Assembly (NCBI GenBank): GCA_023433945.1
Contig: JAEYTP010000045.1
Coordinates: 1-12,830 of the forward strand
Length of the DNA stretch: 12,830 nt
From: Bacillota bacterium
Lineage (GTDB): Bacteria > Bacillota > Clostridia > Acetivibrionales > DSM-1351
Direction of reading: 5' to 3'
This document shows, in pieces, positions 1 to 7,869 of this stretch; position 1 is the first letter of the stretch, and the number at the start of each line of letters is the position of its first letter. The translations under genes were made by a program, and so were the position numbers. The notes below the pieces were generated by a model. It ran no database searches, had not been told where the DNA came from, and saw nothing but the letters and a program-made list of their open reading frames with translations.

Positions 1-2
1 GT

Positions 3-389
3 CCCGGGGGTTCAGTAACATCCGGATTTGCTATTTATGATACTATGCAGTATGTTAAGTGTGACGTATCAACTATTTGTATTGGTATGGCTGCTAGTAT
101 GGGAGCATTCCTTCTCGCTGCAGGAGCTAAAGGCAAGAGATTTGCCCTGCCTAATGCAGAAATAATGATTCATCAGCCTTTAGGCGGTGCAAAGGGTCAG
201 GCAACTGACATTAAAATACATGCAGAATGGATTTTGAAGATTAAAGACAGAATAAATAACATTCTTGCAGAGAGAACAGGTCAACCAATAGAAAGAATTT
301 CACGTGACTGTGAGAGAGACTTCTTCATGTCAGCTGATGAGGCTAAGGCATATGGACTTGTTGATGAAGTTATGGTTAGAAGAAAATAA
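3..389 (+). CDS. clpP: ATP-dependent Clp protease proteolytic subunit ClpP (5' end outside window)
   Basis: This is the C-terminal 128 residues of ClpP, the serine peptidase that stacks as two heptameric rings and degrades proteins fed in by ClpX or another Clp ATPase. The reading frame is open from base 3, so roughly the first 65 residues lie left of the window. Visible family motifs are the PGGSV turn at the extreme left, the nucleophile serine in GMAASMGA, the catalytic histidine in MIHQP and the catalytic aspartate in the CERDFFMS segment, so the triad is complete. The end (EAKAYGLVDEVMVRRK) has the normal family length. clpX starts 12 bases after the stop, so the two are almost certainly one operon. 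Nothing suggests a defect. Identification is based on motifs read in the sequence. Confidence 0.97.
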   Translation, partial: PGGSVTSGFAIYDTMQYVKCDVSTICIGMAASMGAFLLAAGAKGKRFALPNAEIMIHQPLGGAKGQATDIKIHAEWILKIKDRINNILAERTGQPIERISRDCERDFFMSADEAKAYGLVDEVMVRRK

Positions 390-401
390 TTGAGGTGCAA
401 A

Positions 402-1697
402 ATGACCAGATATGATGAGAAGAAGCAATTAAAATGCTCTTTCTGCGGTAAGTCACAAGAGCAGGTTAAAAGGCTAGTTGCGGGTCCTGGTGTATATATC
501 TGTGATGAGTGTATAGAACTTTGTTCCGAGATCATTGAAGAAGAATTTGAGGATACAAAGCTTGATACTGAGGTTTCTGATATTCCGAAGCCAAAGGAAA
601 TCAAGGATATACTTGATCAATATGTAGTAGGACAGGATTCTGCTAAGAAGTCTCTTGCTGTTGCGGTGTATAACCACTACAAGAGAATAAATAGTGATGT
701 TAAGACCAATGATATTGAACTTCAGAAGAGTAATATCCTTATGCTAGGACCAACTGGTAGCGGAAAGACGTTTCTTGCACAGACACTAGCAAGGATACTG
801 AATGTTCCATTCGCTATTGCTGATGCAACTTCTCTCACTGAGGCAGGTTATGTTGGTGAAGATGTTGAAAACATACTGCTCAGGTTAATTCAAGCGGCTG
901 ATTACGATATTGAAAAAGCTGAAAAGGGAATTATATACATCGATGAAATAGATAAGATTGCCCGTAAGTCGGAAAATCCTTCTATTACAAGGGATGTAAG
1001 TGGCGAAGGTGTTCAGCAGGCACTTCTAAAAATTCTTGAGGGAACTGTTGCTTCCGTACCTCCACAAGGGGGAAGAAAGCACCCTCACCAAGAGTTTATT
1101 CAGATTGATACCACAAACATTTTGTTTATTTGTGGTGGTGCCTTTGATGGAATAGATAAGATAATACAAAACAGAATAGGTAAGAAATCTCTTGGCTTTG
1201 GTGCTAAAATAGAGAGTAAGAAGGAACAGGATGTTGGGGAACTCTTAAAGGATATTCTCCCTCAGGACCTTTTGAAGTTTGGTCTTATTCCTGAATTTGT
1301 AGGCCGTTTGCCTATAGTTGTTACCCTTCAATCTCTTGATAGAAAAGCATTGATACAAATATTGACAGAACCTAAAAATGCTCTTGTCAAGCAGTATCAG
1401 AAGCTATTTGAGATGGATGATGTACTTTTGGAAATTGATAGTGGCGCGCTAGAGCTTATCGCAGACAAGGCTATCTCAAGAAATACCGGTGCGAGAGGGT
1501 TAAGAGCCATTATTGAAGAAATTATGATGGAGGTTATGTACGACATTCCTTCTATGACCAATGTTGAAAAGTGCATTATCAATAAGGAAACTGTTGAGAA
1601 AAGTGCAGCTCCTGAGCTCATTCTCAATGAAAACCGCAAGTCTTTAAAAAAGCCGGGCTCAAAGAAGTCAAAGGTTAAGAGAGAATCGGTTTCCTAA
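402..1697 (+). CDS. clpX: ATP-dependent unfoldase ClpX
   Basis: AAA+ unfoldase that recognises substrates, including ssrA-tagged ones, and threads them into ClpP. The 431-residue protein has the N-terminal zinc-binding domain with cysteines 12, 15, 34 and 37. It also has Walker A GPTGSGKT (116-123), the GYVG pore loop (149-152), Walker B with D181-E182, the RKH loop (225-227), an IGF-type ClpP-docking tripeptide that reads LGF here (264-266), and sensor 2 in GARGLR (363-368). The frame stays open up to a TTG at 390, directly after the clpP stop. The ATG at 402 is preferred because GAGGTG (392-397) lies just upstream and the family N-terminus begins near this Met. The tail is Lys/Ser-rich. A terminator follows about 75 bases later, closing the clpP-clpX transcript. 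Length and motifs are normal for the family. Confidence 0.98.
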   Translation: MTRYDEKKQLKCSFCGKSQEQVKRLVAGPGVYICDECIELCSEIIEEEFEDTKLDTEVSDIPKPKEIKDILDQYVVGQDSAKKSLAVAVYNHYKRINSDVKTNDIELQKSNILMLGPTGSGKTFLAQTLARILNVPFAIADATSLTEAGYVGEDVENILLRLIQAADYDIEKAEKGIIYIDEIDKIARKSENPSITRDVSGEGVQQALLKILEGTVASVPPQGGRKHPHQEFIQIDTTNILFICGGAFDGIDKIIQNRIGKKSLGFGAKIESKKEQDVGELLKDILPQDLLKFGLIPEFVGRLPIVVTLQSLDRKALIQILTEPKNALVKQYQKLFEMDDVLLEIDSGALELIADKAISRNTGARGLRAIIEEIMMEVMYDIPSMTNVEKCIINKETVEKSAAPELILNENRKSLKKPGSKKSKVKRESVS

Positions 1698-1773
1698 GAA
1701 TTAGATTAGATCATAATTGAATCTAATTGAAAGAGAAAGATAATTTGATGACAATCATTTGGTAAAACCTTAT

Positions 1774-1807
1774 AGAACTACATTCTTTATTGAGTGTAGT
1801 TCTTTTT
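1774..1807 (+). terminator. Rho-independent terminator after clpX
   Basis: AGAACTACATTC (1774-1785) pairs with GAGTGTAGTTCT (1792-1803) through a 6-base loop, giving 12 pairs with one G-U, followed by a run of T. It ends the clpP-clpX operon. A second, T-less inverted repeat (AATTAGATT at 1699-1707 with AATCTAATT at 1720-1728) lies just behind the clpX stop and may be an mRNA 3' hairpin. Confidence 0.85.
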
Positions 1808-1833
1808 ATTTGCCTGCATTTTAATAAACAAGC

Positions 1834-1864
1834 TTGTCAATAATATATAAGGATTAATTATAAT
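1834..1864 (+). promoter_or_regulatory. Candidate sigma-A-type promoter for lonB
   Basis: TTGTCA (1834-1839) and TATAAT (1859-1864) are separated by 19 bases, a little longer than ideal. If used, the lonB message would have a leader of roughly 235 bases containing the 36-bp repeat array. No CIRCE or CtsR operator was seen, so I find no sign of class I or III heat-shock control. The surroundings are so AT-rich that other -10-like hexamers occur by chance. Confidence 0.35.
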
Positions 1865-1910
1865 AATGTTTTCATTAATATATTATATTTTATAAAGCAT
1901 AATGATTCAT

Positions 1911-2087
1911 TTGTATATGATAACTCATAACTATGAAATTAAATTTATATATGATAACTCATAAAACTATGAAATTAAATTTATATATGATATCTCATAA
2001 AGCTATGAAAATTCGTATATATATGATATTTCAAAGAACAATGATGCTTCATTTATATATGATATATTAAATCTACGAAATATATGA
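1911..2087 (+). repeat. Degenerate 36-bp tandem repeat in the lonB leader
   Basis: Units begin at 1911 (33 bp), 1944, 1980, 2016 and 2052, the last four spaced exactly 36 bp. Each opens with a variant of TTTATATATGATA and continues with a variant of CTCATAAAACTATGAAA. A further weaker unit can be seen just before 1911 (TAAAGCATAATGATTCA). Sequence drift increases toward lonB, whose ribosome site AGGAGG (2094-2099) follows the array directly. The rest of the 1698-2106 gap holds the clpX terminator and the candidate promoter. I see no ORF with a ribosome site there. Confidence 0.85.
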
Positions 2088-2106
2088 CCATCTAGGAGGC
2101 CTGATA

Positions 2107-3819
2107 ATGCTGACAACCACGCTTTTTATAATACAATTTTTCTTTTCGATAATAATAGGTTTATATTTTCTTTCTTTATTGAAAAATCAGCAAGGAAATA
2201 AAACTGCTATAGACAGGGAGTCTAAAAAGGAGCTGGATAAGCTAAGAAGGCTTAGAGAGATCAAGCTCACTGAGCCACTATCAGAGAAAACCAGGCCTTC
2301 AACCCTCTCGGATATAGTAGGGCAGGAGCAGGGGTTGAAGGCATTGCGGGCAGCCCTATGCGGTCCCAATCCTCAGCATGTAATCATATATGGACCTCCC
2401 GGAGTTGGCAAAACTGCGGCTGCCCGAGTGATACTGGAGGAAGCAAAGAAAATAGAATACTCTCCCTTTAAAAAGGAAGCAAAGTTTATAGAAATGGACG
2501 CTACTACTCTTAGGTTTGATGAGAGAAGCATCGCCGACCCTCTCATTGGTTCAGTGCATGACCCTATTTACCAAGGTGCCGGTGCATACGGAGCGGCAGG
2601 AATTCCACAGCCAAAGCCGGGAGCTGTAACAAAAGCTCATGGAGGAATTCTATTTATTGATGAGATTGGGGAGCTGCACCCAATACAGATGAATAAGCTT
2701 TTAAAGGTGTTAGAAGATAGAAGAGTATATCTGGAGAGCGCGTATTATAGCTCAGAGGATTCAAATATTCCCTCCCATATACACGATATGTTTCAAAAAG
2801 GGTTACCAGCAGATTTTCGTCTGGTGGGTGCTACTACCAGAACTCCTGACGAAATACCTGCTGCAATAAGGTCACGCTGTGTGGAGATTCACTTTAGGCC
2901 TATTAGAGCAGATGAGGTATGTGCAATATCCAAGAATGCTGCTGCAAAGGGTGGATTCACCATGGCAGATGGGTGTTGTGAAATCATTTCGAGATATGCT
3001 CAAAATGGCCGTGATGCAGTGAATATAGTACAGATTGCAGCTGGAGTCTCCTTAATAGATGAAAGAAGTATAATTGAAAAAAAGGATGTAGAGTGGGTAA
3101 TAGAGTTTGGACACTATAGCCCGAGAATTGAGAAAAAGATAAGTGGTTTAGCACAAGTTGGCTGTATAAATGGCCTTGCGGTATTTGGCAACAGTACAGG
3201 CATGGTAATCGACGTTGAGGCAACGGCTCTTGCAGTAGAGAAAGGGAAAGGCGGAATTAAGATTACAGGTATTGTTGAAGAAGAGGAGATGGATACCAGA
3301 GGCCATAAGCTCAAGAGGACCAGCACAGCAAAGGCATCTGTGGAGAATGTTTTAACAGTGCTAAAAAGATATATGGATATTGATTTTAAGGATTATGAGC
3401 TTCATTTGAATTTCCCGGGAGGTATACCCATTGATGGACCATCAGCAGGTATAGCTATTGCTACCGCCGTTTATTCGGCTATTAGGAATATACCTGTAAG
3501 CGGAGAGATTGCTATGACCGGAGAAATATCCATAAAAGGAAAGGTGAAGCCTGTTGGAGGAGTTGTTGCAAAGGTTGATGCGGCAGCTGCTGCGGGTATT
3601 ACGAAGGTGTTTATTCCCAAGGAAAACTACCAGGAGCTTTTTGACGATATGAATATAGAAGTTGTCCCGGTAGAAGATATTGCTCAGGTAATGCAGGCTG
3701 TTTTTGGTATAGATATAGTTGAGAGAACCAGTTCTGATGCGGTTGCACCAGCAGTGCCAATGACTATTCTTACTGCCAAAGCCGGGCTAACTGAGTCTGT
3801 AAATAAATGTTCAGGGTAG
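2107..3819 (+). CDS. lonB: Membrane-anchored ATP-dependent protease LonB
   Basis: Lon-family AAA+ protease with an N-terminal membrane anchor, of the B. subtilis LonB type (about 550 residues; here 570). Residues 4-25 form one hydrophobic segment, followed by a charged stretch. The ATPase part has Walker A GPPGVGKT (96-103) and Walker B ILFIDEIG (181-188). The C-terminal peptidase domain carries the Ser-Lys dyad: S446 in DGPSAG and K489 in GGVVAKVDAA. The 43-residue spacing matches S679/K722 of E. coli Lon. The start is fixed by AGGAGG (2094-2099), seven bases before ATG. In B. subtilis, LonB is linked to sporulation (family knowledge); whether that applies here is unknown. It lies downstream of clpPX as in many Clostridia but is separated from it by a terminator and a repeat-containing leader, so it is probably transcribed on its own. 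Confidence 0.96.
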   Translation: MLTTTLFIIQFFFSIIIGLYFLSLLKNQQGNKTAIDRESKKELDKLRRLREIKLTEPLSEKTRPSTLSDIVGQEQGLKALRAALCGPNPQHVIIYGPPGVGKTAAARVILEEAKKIEYSPFKKEAKFIEMDATTLRFDERSIADPLIGSVHDPIYQGAGAYGAAGIPQPKPGAVTKAHGGILFIDEIGELHPIQMNKLLKVLEDRRVYLESAYYSSEDSNIPSHIHDMFQKGLPADFRLVGATTRTPDEIPAAIRSRCVEIHFRPIRADEVCAISKNAAAKGGFTMADGCCEIISRYAQNGRDAVNIVQIAAGVSLIDERSIIEKKDVEWVIEFGHYSPRIEKKISGLAQVGCINGLAVFGNSTGMVIDVEATALAVEKGKGGIKITGIVEEEEMDTRGHKLKRTSTAKASVENVLTVLKRYMDIDFKDYELHLNFPGGIPIDGPSAGIAIATAVYSAIRNIPVSGEIAMTGEISIKGKVKPVGGVVAKVDAAAAAGITKVFIPKENYQELFDDMNIEVVPVEDIAQVMQAVFGIDIVERTSSDAVAPAVPMTILTAKAGLTESVNKCSG

Positions 3820-3845
3820 ATTGGATTAATAAGAAGCAGTTTGCG

Positions 3846-3904
3846 AATAAAGGGATTGTACTTGCAGGGTTATACTTGCCAGTTATATACAATCCCTTTA
3901 TTTT
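3846..3904 (+). terminator. Terminator after lonB
   Basis: A perfect 15-bp inverted repeat, AATAAAGGGATTGTA (3846-3860) with its complement at 3888-3902, has a 27-base loop and runs into TTTT. The A/T outer pairs give it some bidirectional character. It lies 26 bases past the lonB stop. Confidence 0.8.
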
Positions 3905-3926
3905 ACTGTTCTTGGGGAATATAATA

Positions 3927-3935
3927 TGTTATAAT
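3927..3935 (+). promoter_or_regulatory. Candidate extended -10 promoter upstream of the nuclease gene
   Basis: TGTTATAAT reads as an extended -10 element (TGn plus perfect TATAAT at 3930-3935). No convincing -35 is spaced correctly. A second TATAAT lies at 3948-3953. Either would give a leader of about 120-145 bases ahead of the nuclease start at 4080. The rest of 3905-4079 is AT-rich and shows nothing else I can support. Confidence 0.35.
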
Positions 3936-4079
3936 ACATCCGGTGATTATAATTTTTACATATAATCCACATAAATAAGGTTCTCGTGCATATAATCTGT
4001 TATATTTAGATTAATCTGTATTTTCTATTAATCACGTTGGCCTATCATACAATTCATTCTATCGAAAAAGGTGATTTCA

Positions 4080-4913
4080 ATGAAGAAAAAAATAATATCG
4101 TCAATTGTTGCTGTTGTTTTGGCTGTTTCCATAATGGCAGGAGGATACCTATCTGATAATGATTCAACATTTCTTGCTGATATTTTGCAAAATATGCAGA
4201 CATCAGAGCAAGGTCAAAATGCATCAGGCAATTCTGATAAAAATTCAGAAAGTAAAAATCAAGCGGACAAAAACTTGGCTGGAGAAGCTGGGAATGACTC
4301 AGCAGGCACAGATTCTGCACAGCAAAGCAGCTCTGCTAATGCTTCGGGTCAAGTTCAACAGGGCACTGTAGAAAAAATAGAGTTCCCTTATGATTTAGTT
4401 GAGCTAACTCAAATAGAAGGTATAGAGCCCTTCGGATATATTAATGCAAAGGTAATAAAAGTAACTGACGGTGATACCTTAACAGTTTCTTATAATAACC
4501 AGGAATTCAAGGTGAGAATGCTGGATGTTGATACCCCTGAATCAGTCAAGGCTGGGGTGCCAGCCCAGCCATATTCAAAAGAAGCGTCAGATTTCACTAA
4601 AGAGACATTAACTAATAAAAACATTAGATTAATATTTGAAAAGGGTACTACAGACCAGTATGGAAGGCTTCTTGCGCATATTGTACTTGAGGACGGAACC
4701 TTCTACAATGCAACCCTTATACAAAAGGGATACGCAATAAGCGTGTTTTATAGTCCAAATACCCTGCTCAAAAAGTATTATGCAGATCTTCAGGATAAGG
4801 CAATAGCAGATAAAGCAGGCTTTTGGTCACTGCCAGAGGACGAGAGACCATTCGTGCTAGACAGCAAAGGAAAGTATGTAGCGGCATATAAGTTGCAGGA
4901 CAAGGCGGCTTAA
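4080..4913 (+). CDS. Secreted or anchored staphylococcal-nuclease-like thermonuclease
   Basis: Predicted extracytoplasmic Ca2+-dependent nuclease of the SNase (thermonuclease) fold, 277 residues. Residues 1-24 are a Sec-type signal or membrane anchor: KKK, then a hydrophobic core ending MAGGYL, with no lipobox Cys. Residues 38-97 are a low-complexity Ser/Asn/Gln/Gly linker. The SNase domain spans about 120-255. By alignment from memory with S. aureus nuclease the active-site set is complete: D130 and D132 (VTDGDT), R146, D151-T152 and E154 (VRMLDVDTPE), and R196 (DQYGRLLAHI). The start is ATG 4080; the frame also opens with a GTG at 4071, but that codon sits inside the likely ribosome site AAAGGTG. 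No partner gene is attached, since repeats follow downstream. A role in nucleic-acid scavenging is inferred. Confidence 0.93.
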   Translation: MKKKIISSIVAVVLAVSIMAGGYLSDNDSTFLADILQNMQTSEQGQNASGNSDKNSESKNQADKNLAGEAGNDSAGTDSAQQSSSANASGQVQQGTVEKIEFPYDLVELTQIEGIEPFGYINAKVIKVTDGDTLTVSYNNQEFKVRMLDVDTPESVKAGVPAQPYSKEASDFTKETLTNKNIRLIFEKGTTDQYGRLLAHIVLEDGTFYNATLIQKGYAISVFYSPNTLLKKYYADLQDKAIADKAGFWSLPEDERPFVLDSKGKYVAAYKLQDKAA

Positions 4914-4918
4914 TGTGC

Positions 4919-5104
4919 AATATCAGACTAAACAGCAATATCATATATAAACTGTATATCAGATATATAGCGGTATCAGATATAAACTTTAATATCGGAG
5001 ATGAACAGCAATATCATATATAAACTGTATATCAGATATAGATAACAGTATCAGATAAACTTCAATATCGGATATAAGCAACAGTACCAGATATATACTG
5101 CTAC
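4919..5104 (+). repeat. AT-rich 18-bp repeat nested in a 73-bp unit
   Basis: About ten units of 16-20 bp, each starting with a variant of ATATCAGATATA, run without interruption from six bases past the nuclease stop. On top of this, a longer 73-bp period is visible: AACAGCAATATCATATATAA occurs identically at 4931 and 5004. No terminator for the nuclease gene is obvious before or within the array. Stops in all frames argue against coding. Confidence 0.85.
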
Positions 5105-5124
5105 CAACTCGTTGTAATTGTATA

Positions 5125-5518
5125 TAGGCGAGCAACAAGCGTGAGAATAGCAGTGATTAGGGAAAGAGAGGGAGCAGCTTTCGTTCAGTCTAAGAATATA
5201 TGCACGAGAGCTAGCTTGCTACCAGCCAGCATGAATAGGCGAGCAACAAGCGTGAGAATAGCAGTGATCAGGCAGCAGCTATAGTTCAGTCTAAGAATAT
5301 ATGCACGAGAGCTAGCTTGCTACCAGCCAGCATGAATAGGCGAGCAACAAGCGTGAGAATAGCAGCGACCAGGCAGCAGTTATAGTTCAGTCTAAGAATA
5401 TATGCACGAGAGCTAGCTTGCTACCAGCCAGTATGCATAGGCGAGCAGCAAGCGGTACTTTCGACCAGCCAACATGAATAGGCGACCAGCAAGCATACTT
5501 ATGACCAGCCATGGTGAA
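5125..5518 (+). repeat. 101-bp tandem repeats with a modular core, five units
   Basis: Units start at 5125 (111 bp), 5236 (101 bp), 5337 (101 bp), 5438 (41 bp) and 5479 (40 bp). All share a head like TAGGCGAGCAACAAGC and a tail like ACCAGCCAGCATGAA. The first three have a centre of about 70 bp or more between head and tail, including AGTCTAAGAATATATGCACG. The last two have a 9-10 bp centre instead. Heads and tails could pair weakly (GGC/GCC, CAAGC/GCTTG). The array is noticeably more GC-rich than its surroundings. With the 18-bp array it fills the 4914-5518 gap; no coding signal was found. Confidence 0.9.
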
Positions 5519-5548
5519 TTGCTTACATCAAGTGTATTTCTTTATAAA
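5519..5548 (+). promoter_or_regulatory. Candidate promoter for uppP
   Basis: TTGCTT (5519-5524), an 18-base spacer and TATAAA (5543-5548) lie immediately after the last repeat unit. A perfect TATAAT also occurs at 5567-5572 without a good -35. The match is modest and the region is AT-rich. Confidence 0.35.
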
Positions 5549-5616
5549 AGCAAGTACTAAAATTTATATAATAATAATATAAAGTTAGTATATTGTTTTT
5601 TATGAGAGGTACACTT

Positions 5617-6489
5617 GTGAGCATTTTAGAGGCAATTATACTTGGTGTTGTGCAGGGGCTGACAGAATTTCTTCCTGTGAGTTCATCAGGGCATCTTGTC
5701 CTATTTCAAAAGCTGTTTGGAATAAGCTCGGATGTTCTGTCGTTTGATATAGCGGTGCATTTTGCTACGCTGATAGCTGTATTTATTGTACTGTGGAAGG
5801 ACATCGTTGCTATTTTGAAAAAGCCATTTGGCAAGCTATCAATAATGATACTTGTGGCAACAATTCCTGCGGTTGTAATTGGTCTTCCTTTGAAAGACTT
5901 TTTTGAAAAGCTGTACAAATCGGGAGTAACCTTAGGCATTGAATTCATTATTACGGGTTTGGTGTTACTATGGGCAGAGAGTAAGAATGAGTCTATAGAG
6001 ACTAAAGAAGTTATCAAATCTAAAGGTTCTATGCTCAAATCAACCAAGTGGTCAAAAAAACTATCTAATAAGGGCGTAGATGATATGAATGCTATTGATG
6101 CTTTGGTAATAGGGGTAGCACAAGCTGGAGCCATTTTGCCTGCAGTATCAAGGTCTGGACTTACCTTGGCAGGTGCATTAGCAAGAGGTTTAAATAGAGA
6201 ATTTGCCATTAGATTTTCATTTTTAATGTCCATACCTGTAATTCTTGGTCCAGCTATTCTGGACTTAATAGATATGGCTGAGAATAAGAGCAATACTGGC
6301 ACTGCACTGTTTACAGCAACTACTGTGACTGCAATGATAGCGGCTTGTGTGGCAGGAATCTTCGCAATGAAATTTATGATAAAGTTATTTTCAAAATACA
6401 GCCTAAAGTACTTTGCCTATTATGTATTTATTATTGCAGCTTTAATCCTTTTTGATCAGATGTTATTTGGCATTTTTTTCAAAATATAG
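5617..6489 (+). CDS. uppP: Undecaprenyl-diphosphate phosphatase UppP (BacA family)
   Basis: Integral membrane phosphatase that converts undecaprenyl diphosphate to the monophosphate carrier lipid used for peptidoglycan and other wall polymers; overproduction gives bacitracin tolerance in other species. The 290-residue product has the first signature QGLTEFLPVSSSGH (13-26, with Q13, E17 and H26) and the second around PAVSRSGLT (175-183). Several hydrophobic spans fit the multi-pass family. It is somewhat longer than E. coli UppP (273) owing to a charged Lys/Ser-rich loop at about 121-155. The usual PGxSRS glycine is alanine here (A176). The open frame extends up to a TTG at 5593 and an ATG at 5602. 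I chose the GTG at 5617 because AGAGGT (5605-5610) is correctly spaced before it and the family N-terminus begins there; this start is likely, not certain. Confidence 0.95.
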   Translation: MSILEAIILGVVQGLTEFLPVSSSGHLVLFQKLFGISSDVLSFDIAVHFATLIAVFIVLWKDIVAILKKPFGKLSIMILVATIPAVVIGLPLKDFFEKLYKSGVTLGIEFIITGLVLLWAESKNESIETKEVIKSKGSMLKSTKWSKKLSNKGVDDMNAIDALVIGVAQAGAILPAVSRSGLTLAGALARGLNREFAIRFSFLMSIPVILGPAILDLIDMAENKSNTGTALFTATTVTAMIAACVAGIFAMKFMIKLFSKYSLKYFAYYVFIIAALILFDQMLFGIFFKI

Positions 6490-6588
6490 GACTTACGCAC
6501 TATGAAGTTTGGTAGTTATATTCTATTTAATGTTAATCTACTTGTATGATAATATAATATTGAACATTAGCATTTCTCCTTTTAGGGG

Positions 6589-6619
6589 CATGGGGCTTGG
6601 ATTAGCTCCATGTTTTTTT
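6589..6619 (+). terminator. Terminator after uppP
   Basis: CATGGGGC (6589-6596) pairs with GCTCCATG (6605-6612), eight pairs with one G-U and an 8-base loop, followed directly by seven T residues. It ends a probably monocistronic uppP message. Confidence 0.88.
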
Positions 6620-6660
6620 GTTTTTTCTTGAAGTTTGTACACCCGTGAAATTGTGTACCC

Positions 6661-6689
6661 TTGATAAATAATTACTTTTAAGCTATTAT
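6661..6689 (+). promoter_or_regulatory. Candidate sigma-A-type promoter for tsaD
   Basis: TTGATA (6661-6666), a 17-base spacer and TATTAT (6684-6689), each one mismatch from consensus. A TATAAT overlaps at 6687-6692. The start point would be near 6696, leaving a short leader before the ribosome site at 6715. Confidence 0.55.
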
Positions 6690-6725
6690 AATTTGTGTTG
6701 AAAAGTAATGAAACGAGGTAGTATT

Positions 6726-7733
6726 ATGGACACACTTATTTTAGGAATAGAGAGCAGCTGTGATGAGACCTCCGCTTCGGTGGTTAAAAACGGGAGAGAG
6801 GTTCTGTCAAATGTGATTTCATCTCAGGTTGATTTGCATAAAAAGTATGGTGGGGTGGTACCTGAAATCGCCAGCAGAAAGCACGTAGAGCTAATAATGC
6901 CAGTTATAAATCAGGCACTTGAGGAAGCGGGAGTTACAATGGAGCAAATAGATGCTATAGGTGTAACTTACGGACCGGGGCTTGTCGGGGCTTTGCTAGT
7001 TGGCTTGACAGCCGCAAAATCTATTGCTTTTGCTTTAAATAAACCATTGATAGGGGTGCACCACATACAAGGCCACATTGCGGCAAACTATATTCAGTAT
7101 AAAGAACTTGAACCTCCTTTTATATGTTTGGTCGCTTCGGGAGGGCATAGTCATATTGTTTTAGTGGAATCATATCATTCGTTTAAAATATTGGGACAAA
7201 CTAGGGATGATGCTGCAGGAGAAGCTTTTGACAAAATATCAAGAGCAATAGGGCTTGGATATCCGGGTGGTCCTTTGATTGATAAAAATGCACAGCAGGG
7301 AAACAGCCATTCAATACAGTTTCCAAGGGTGTATTTTGATAATGGTTGCCTTGATTTCAGCTTCAGCGGACTTAAGACGGCAGTACTGAACTATTTAAAT
7401 AGAGCAGAGCAAACGGGAGAAGCAATAAGTATACCGGATGTTGCTGCCAGCTTCCAACAGGCTGTCGTAGACGTATTAGTGAAAAATACTATTACTGCTG
7501 CAAAGCAGTATAAGGTAAACAAAATAGCAATCGCAGGCGGTGTTGCCGCTAACTCTCAACTGAGAAGAGATATGAAAGCTGCTGGTGAAAAGAATTCTAT
7601 TGATGTAATGTATCCACCTATGGTGTTATGCACTGATAATGCAGCTATGATAGCTTGTGCTGCCTACTACTCATTTATTAATGGAAATAGAGATGGGTTG
7701 GATTTAAATGCTGTACCAGGGTTGCAACTATAA
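6726..7733 (+). CDS. tsaD: tRNA N6-adenosine threonylcarbamoyltransferase TsaD
   Basis: Transfers the threonylcarbamoyl group from TC-AMP to A37 of ANN-decoding tRNAs (t6A), working in the cytoplasm with TsaB and TsaE, which are not in this window. The 335-residue protein has the ASKHA-fold signatures: IESSCDETSASVV near the N-terminus, the metal-binding HIQGH (H113 and H117), SGGHSHIV (138-145), TRDDAAGEAFDK (159-170), FSFSGLKTA (211-219), AGGVAANSQLR (270-280), and D304 in TDNAAM as the third metal ligand. An in-frame ATG lies upstream at 6708, but GAGGT at 6715-6719 is well placed for ATG 6726, and the family N-terminus fits that start. The last codons and stop are shared with the first unit of a degenerate repeat. 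Confidence 0.97.
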   Translation: MDTLILGIESSCDETSASVVKNGREVLSNVISSQVDLHKKYGGVVPEIASRKHVELIMPVINQALEEAGVTMEQIDAIGVTYGPGLVGALLVGLTAAKSIAFALNKPLIGVHHIQGHIAANYIQYKELEPPFICLVASGGHSHIVLVESYHSFKILGQTRDDAAGEAFDKISRAIGLGYPGGPLIDKNAQQGNSHSIQFPRVYFDNGCLDFSFSGLKTAVLNYLNRAEQTGEAISIPDVAASFQQAVVDVLVKNTITAAKQYKVNKIAIAGGVAANSQLRRDMKAAGEKNSIDVMYPPMVLCTDNAAMIACAAYYSFINGNRDGLDLNAVPGLQL

Positions 7734-7850
7734 GCTGATAGAATACAATTATATGGGTCAGCAATAACAATTATAGTGCAGGGACTTCAATATAAGTTCT
7801 AAGGATGCAACTATAAAATCAGAATTGCGCAATAATCAAGAAGTTTAGCT
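7724..7850 (+). repeat. Weak, degenerate repeat of about 20 bp beginning in the tsaD 3' end
   Basis: GCAACTATAA occurs at 7724-7733 (covering the tsaD stop) and again at 7807-7816. Between and after them are related pieces such as ACAATTATATGGGTCAG, ACAATTATAGTGCAGG and TCAATATAAG. About six units of 18-23 bp can be aligned loosely. Decay is advanced, so this is a tentative reading. Confidence 0.4.
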
Positions 7851-7869
7851 GTAAAAATAAGGATTAAAA

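Noticed and set aside
5125..5518. CRISPR array
   Set aside because: Units are 101 or 40 bp with most of the unit repeated, there are no unique spacers of constant length, and there are no cas genes.
5706..6302. Minus-strand ORF of 198 aa
   Set aside because: It lies wholly antisense to uppP, which has full family motifs. No ribosome site or family resemblance was seen.
6487..6580. Insertion-sequence remnant after uppP (GGACTTACGCAC)
   Set aside because: The motif resembles some transposon ends, but there is no matching inverted end, target duplication or transposase fragment nearby.
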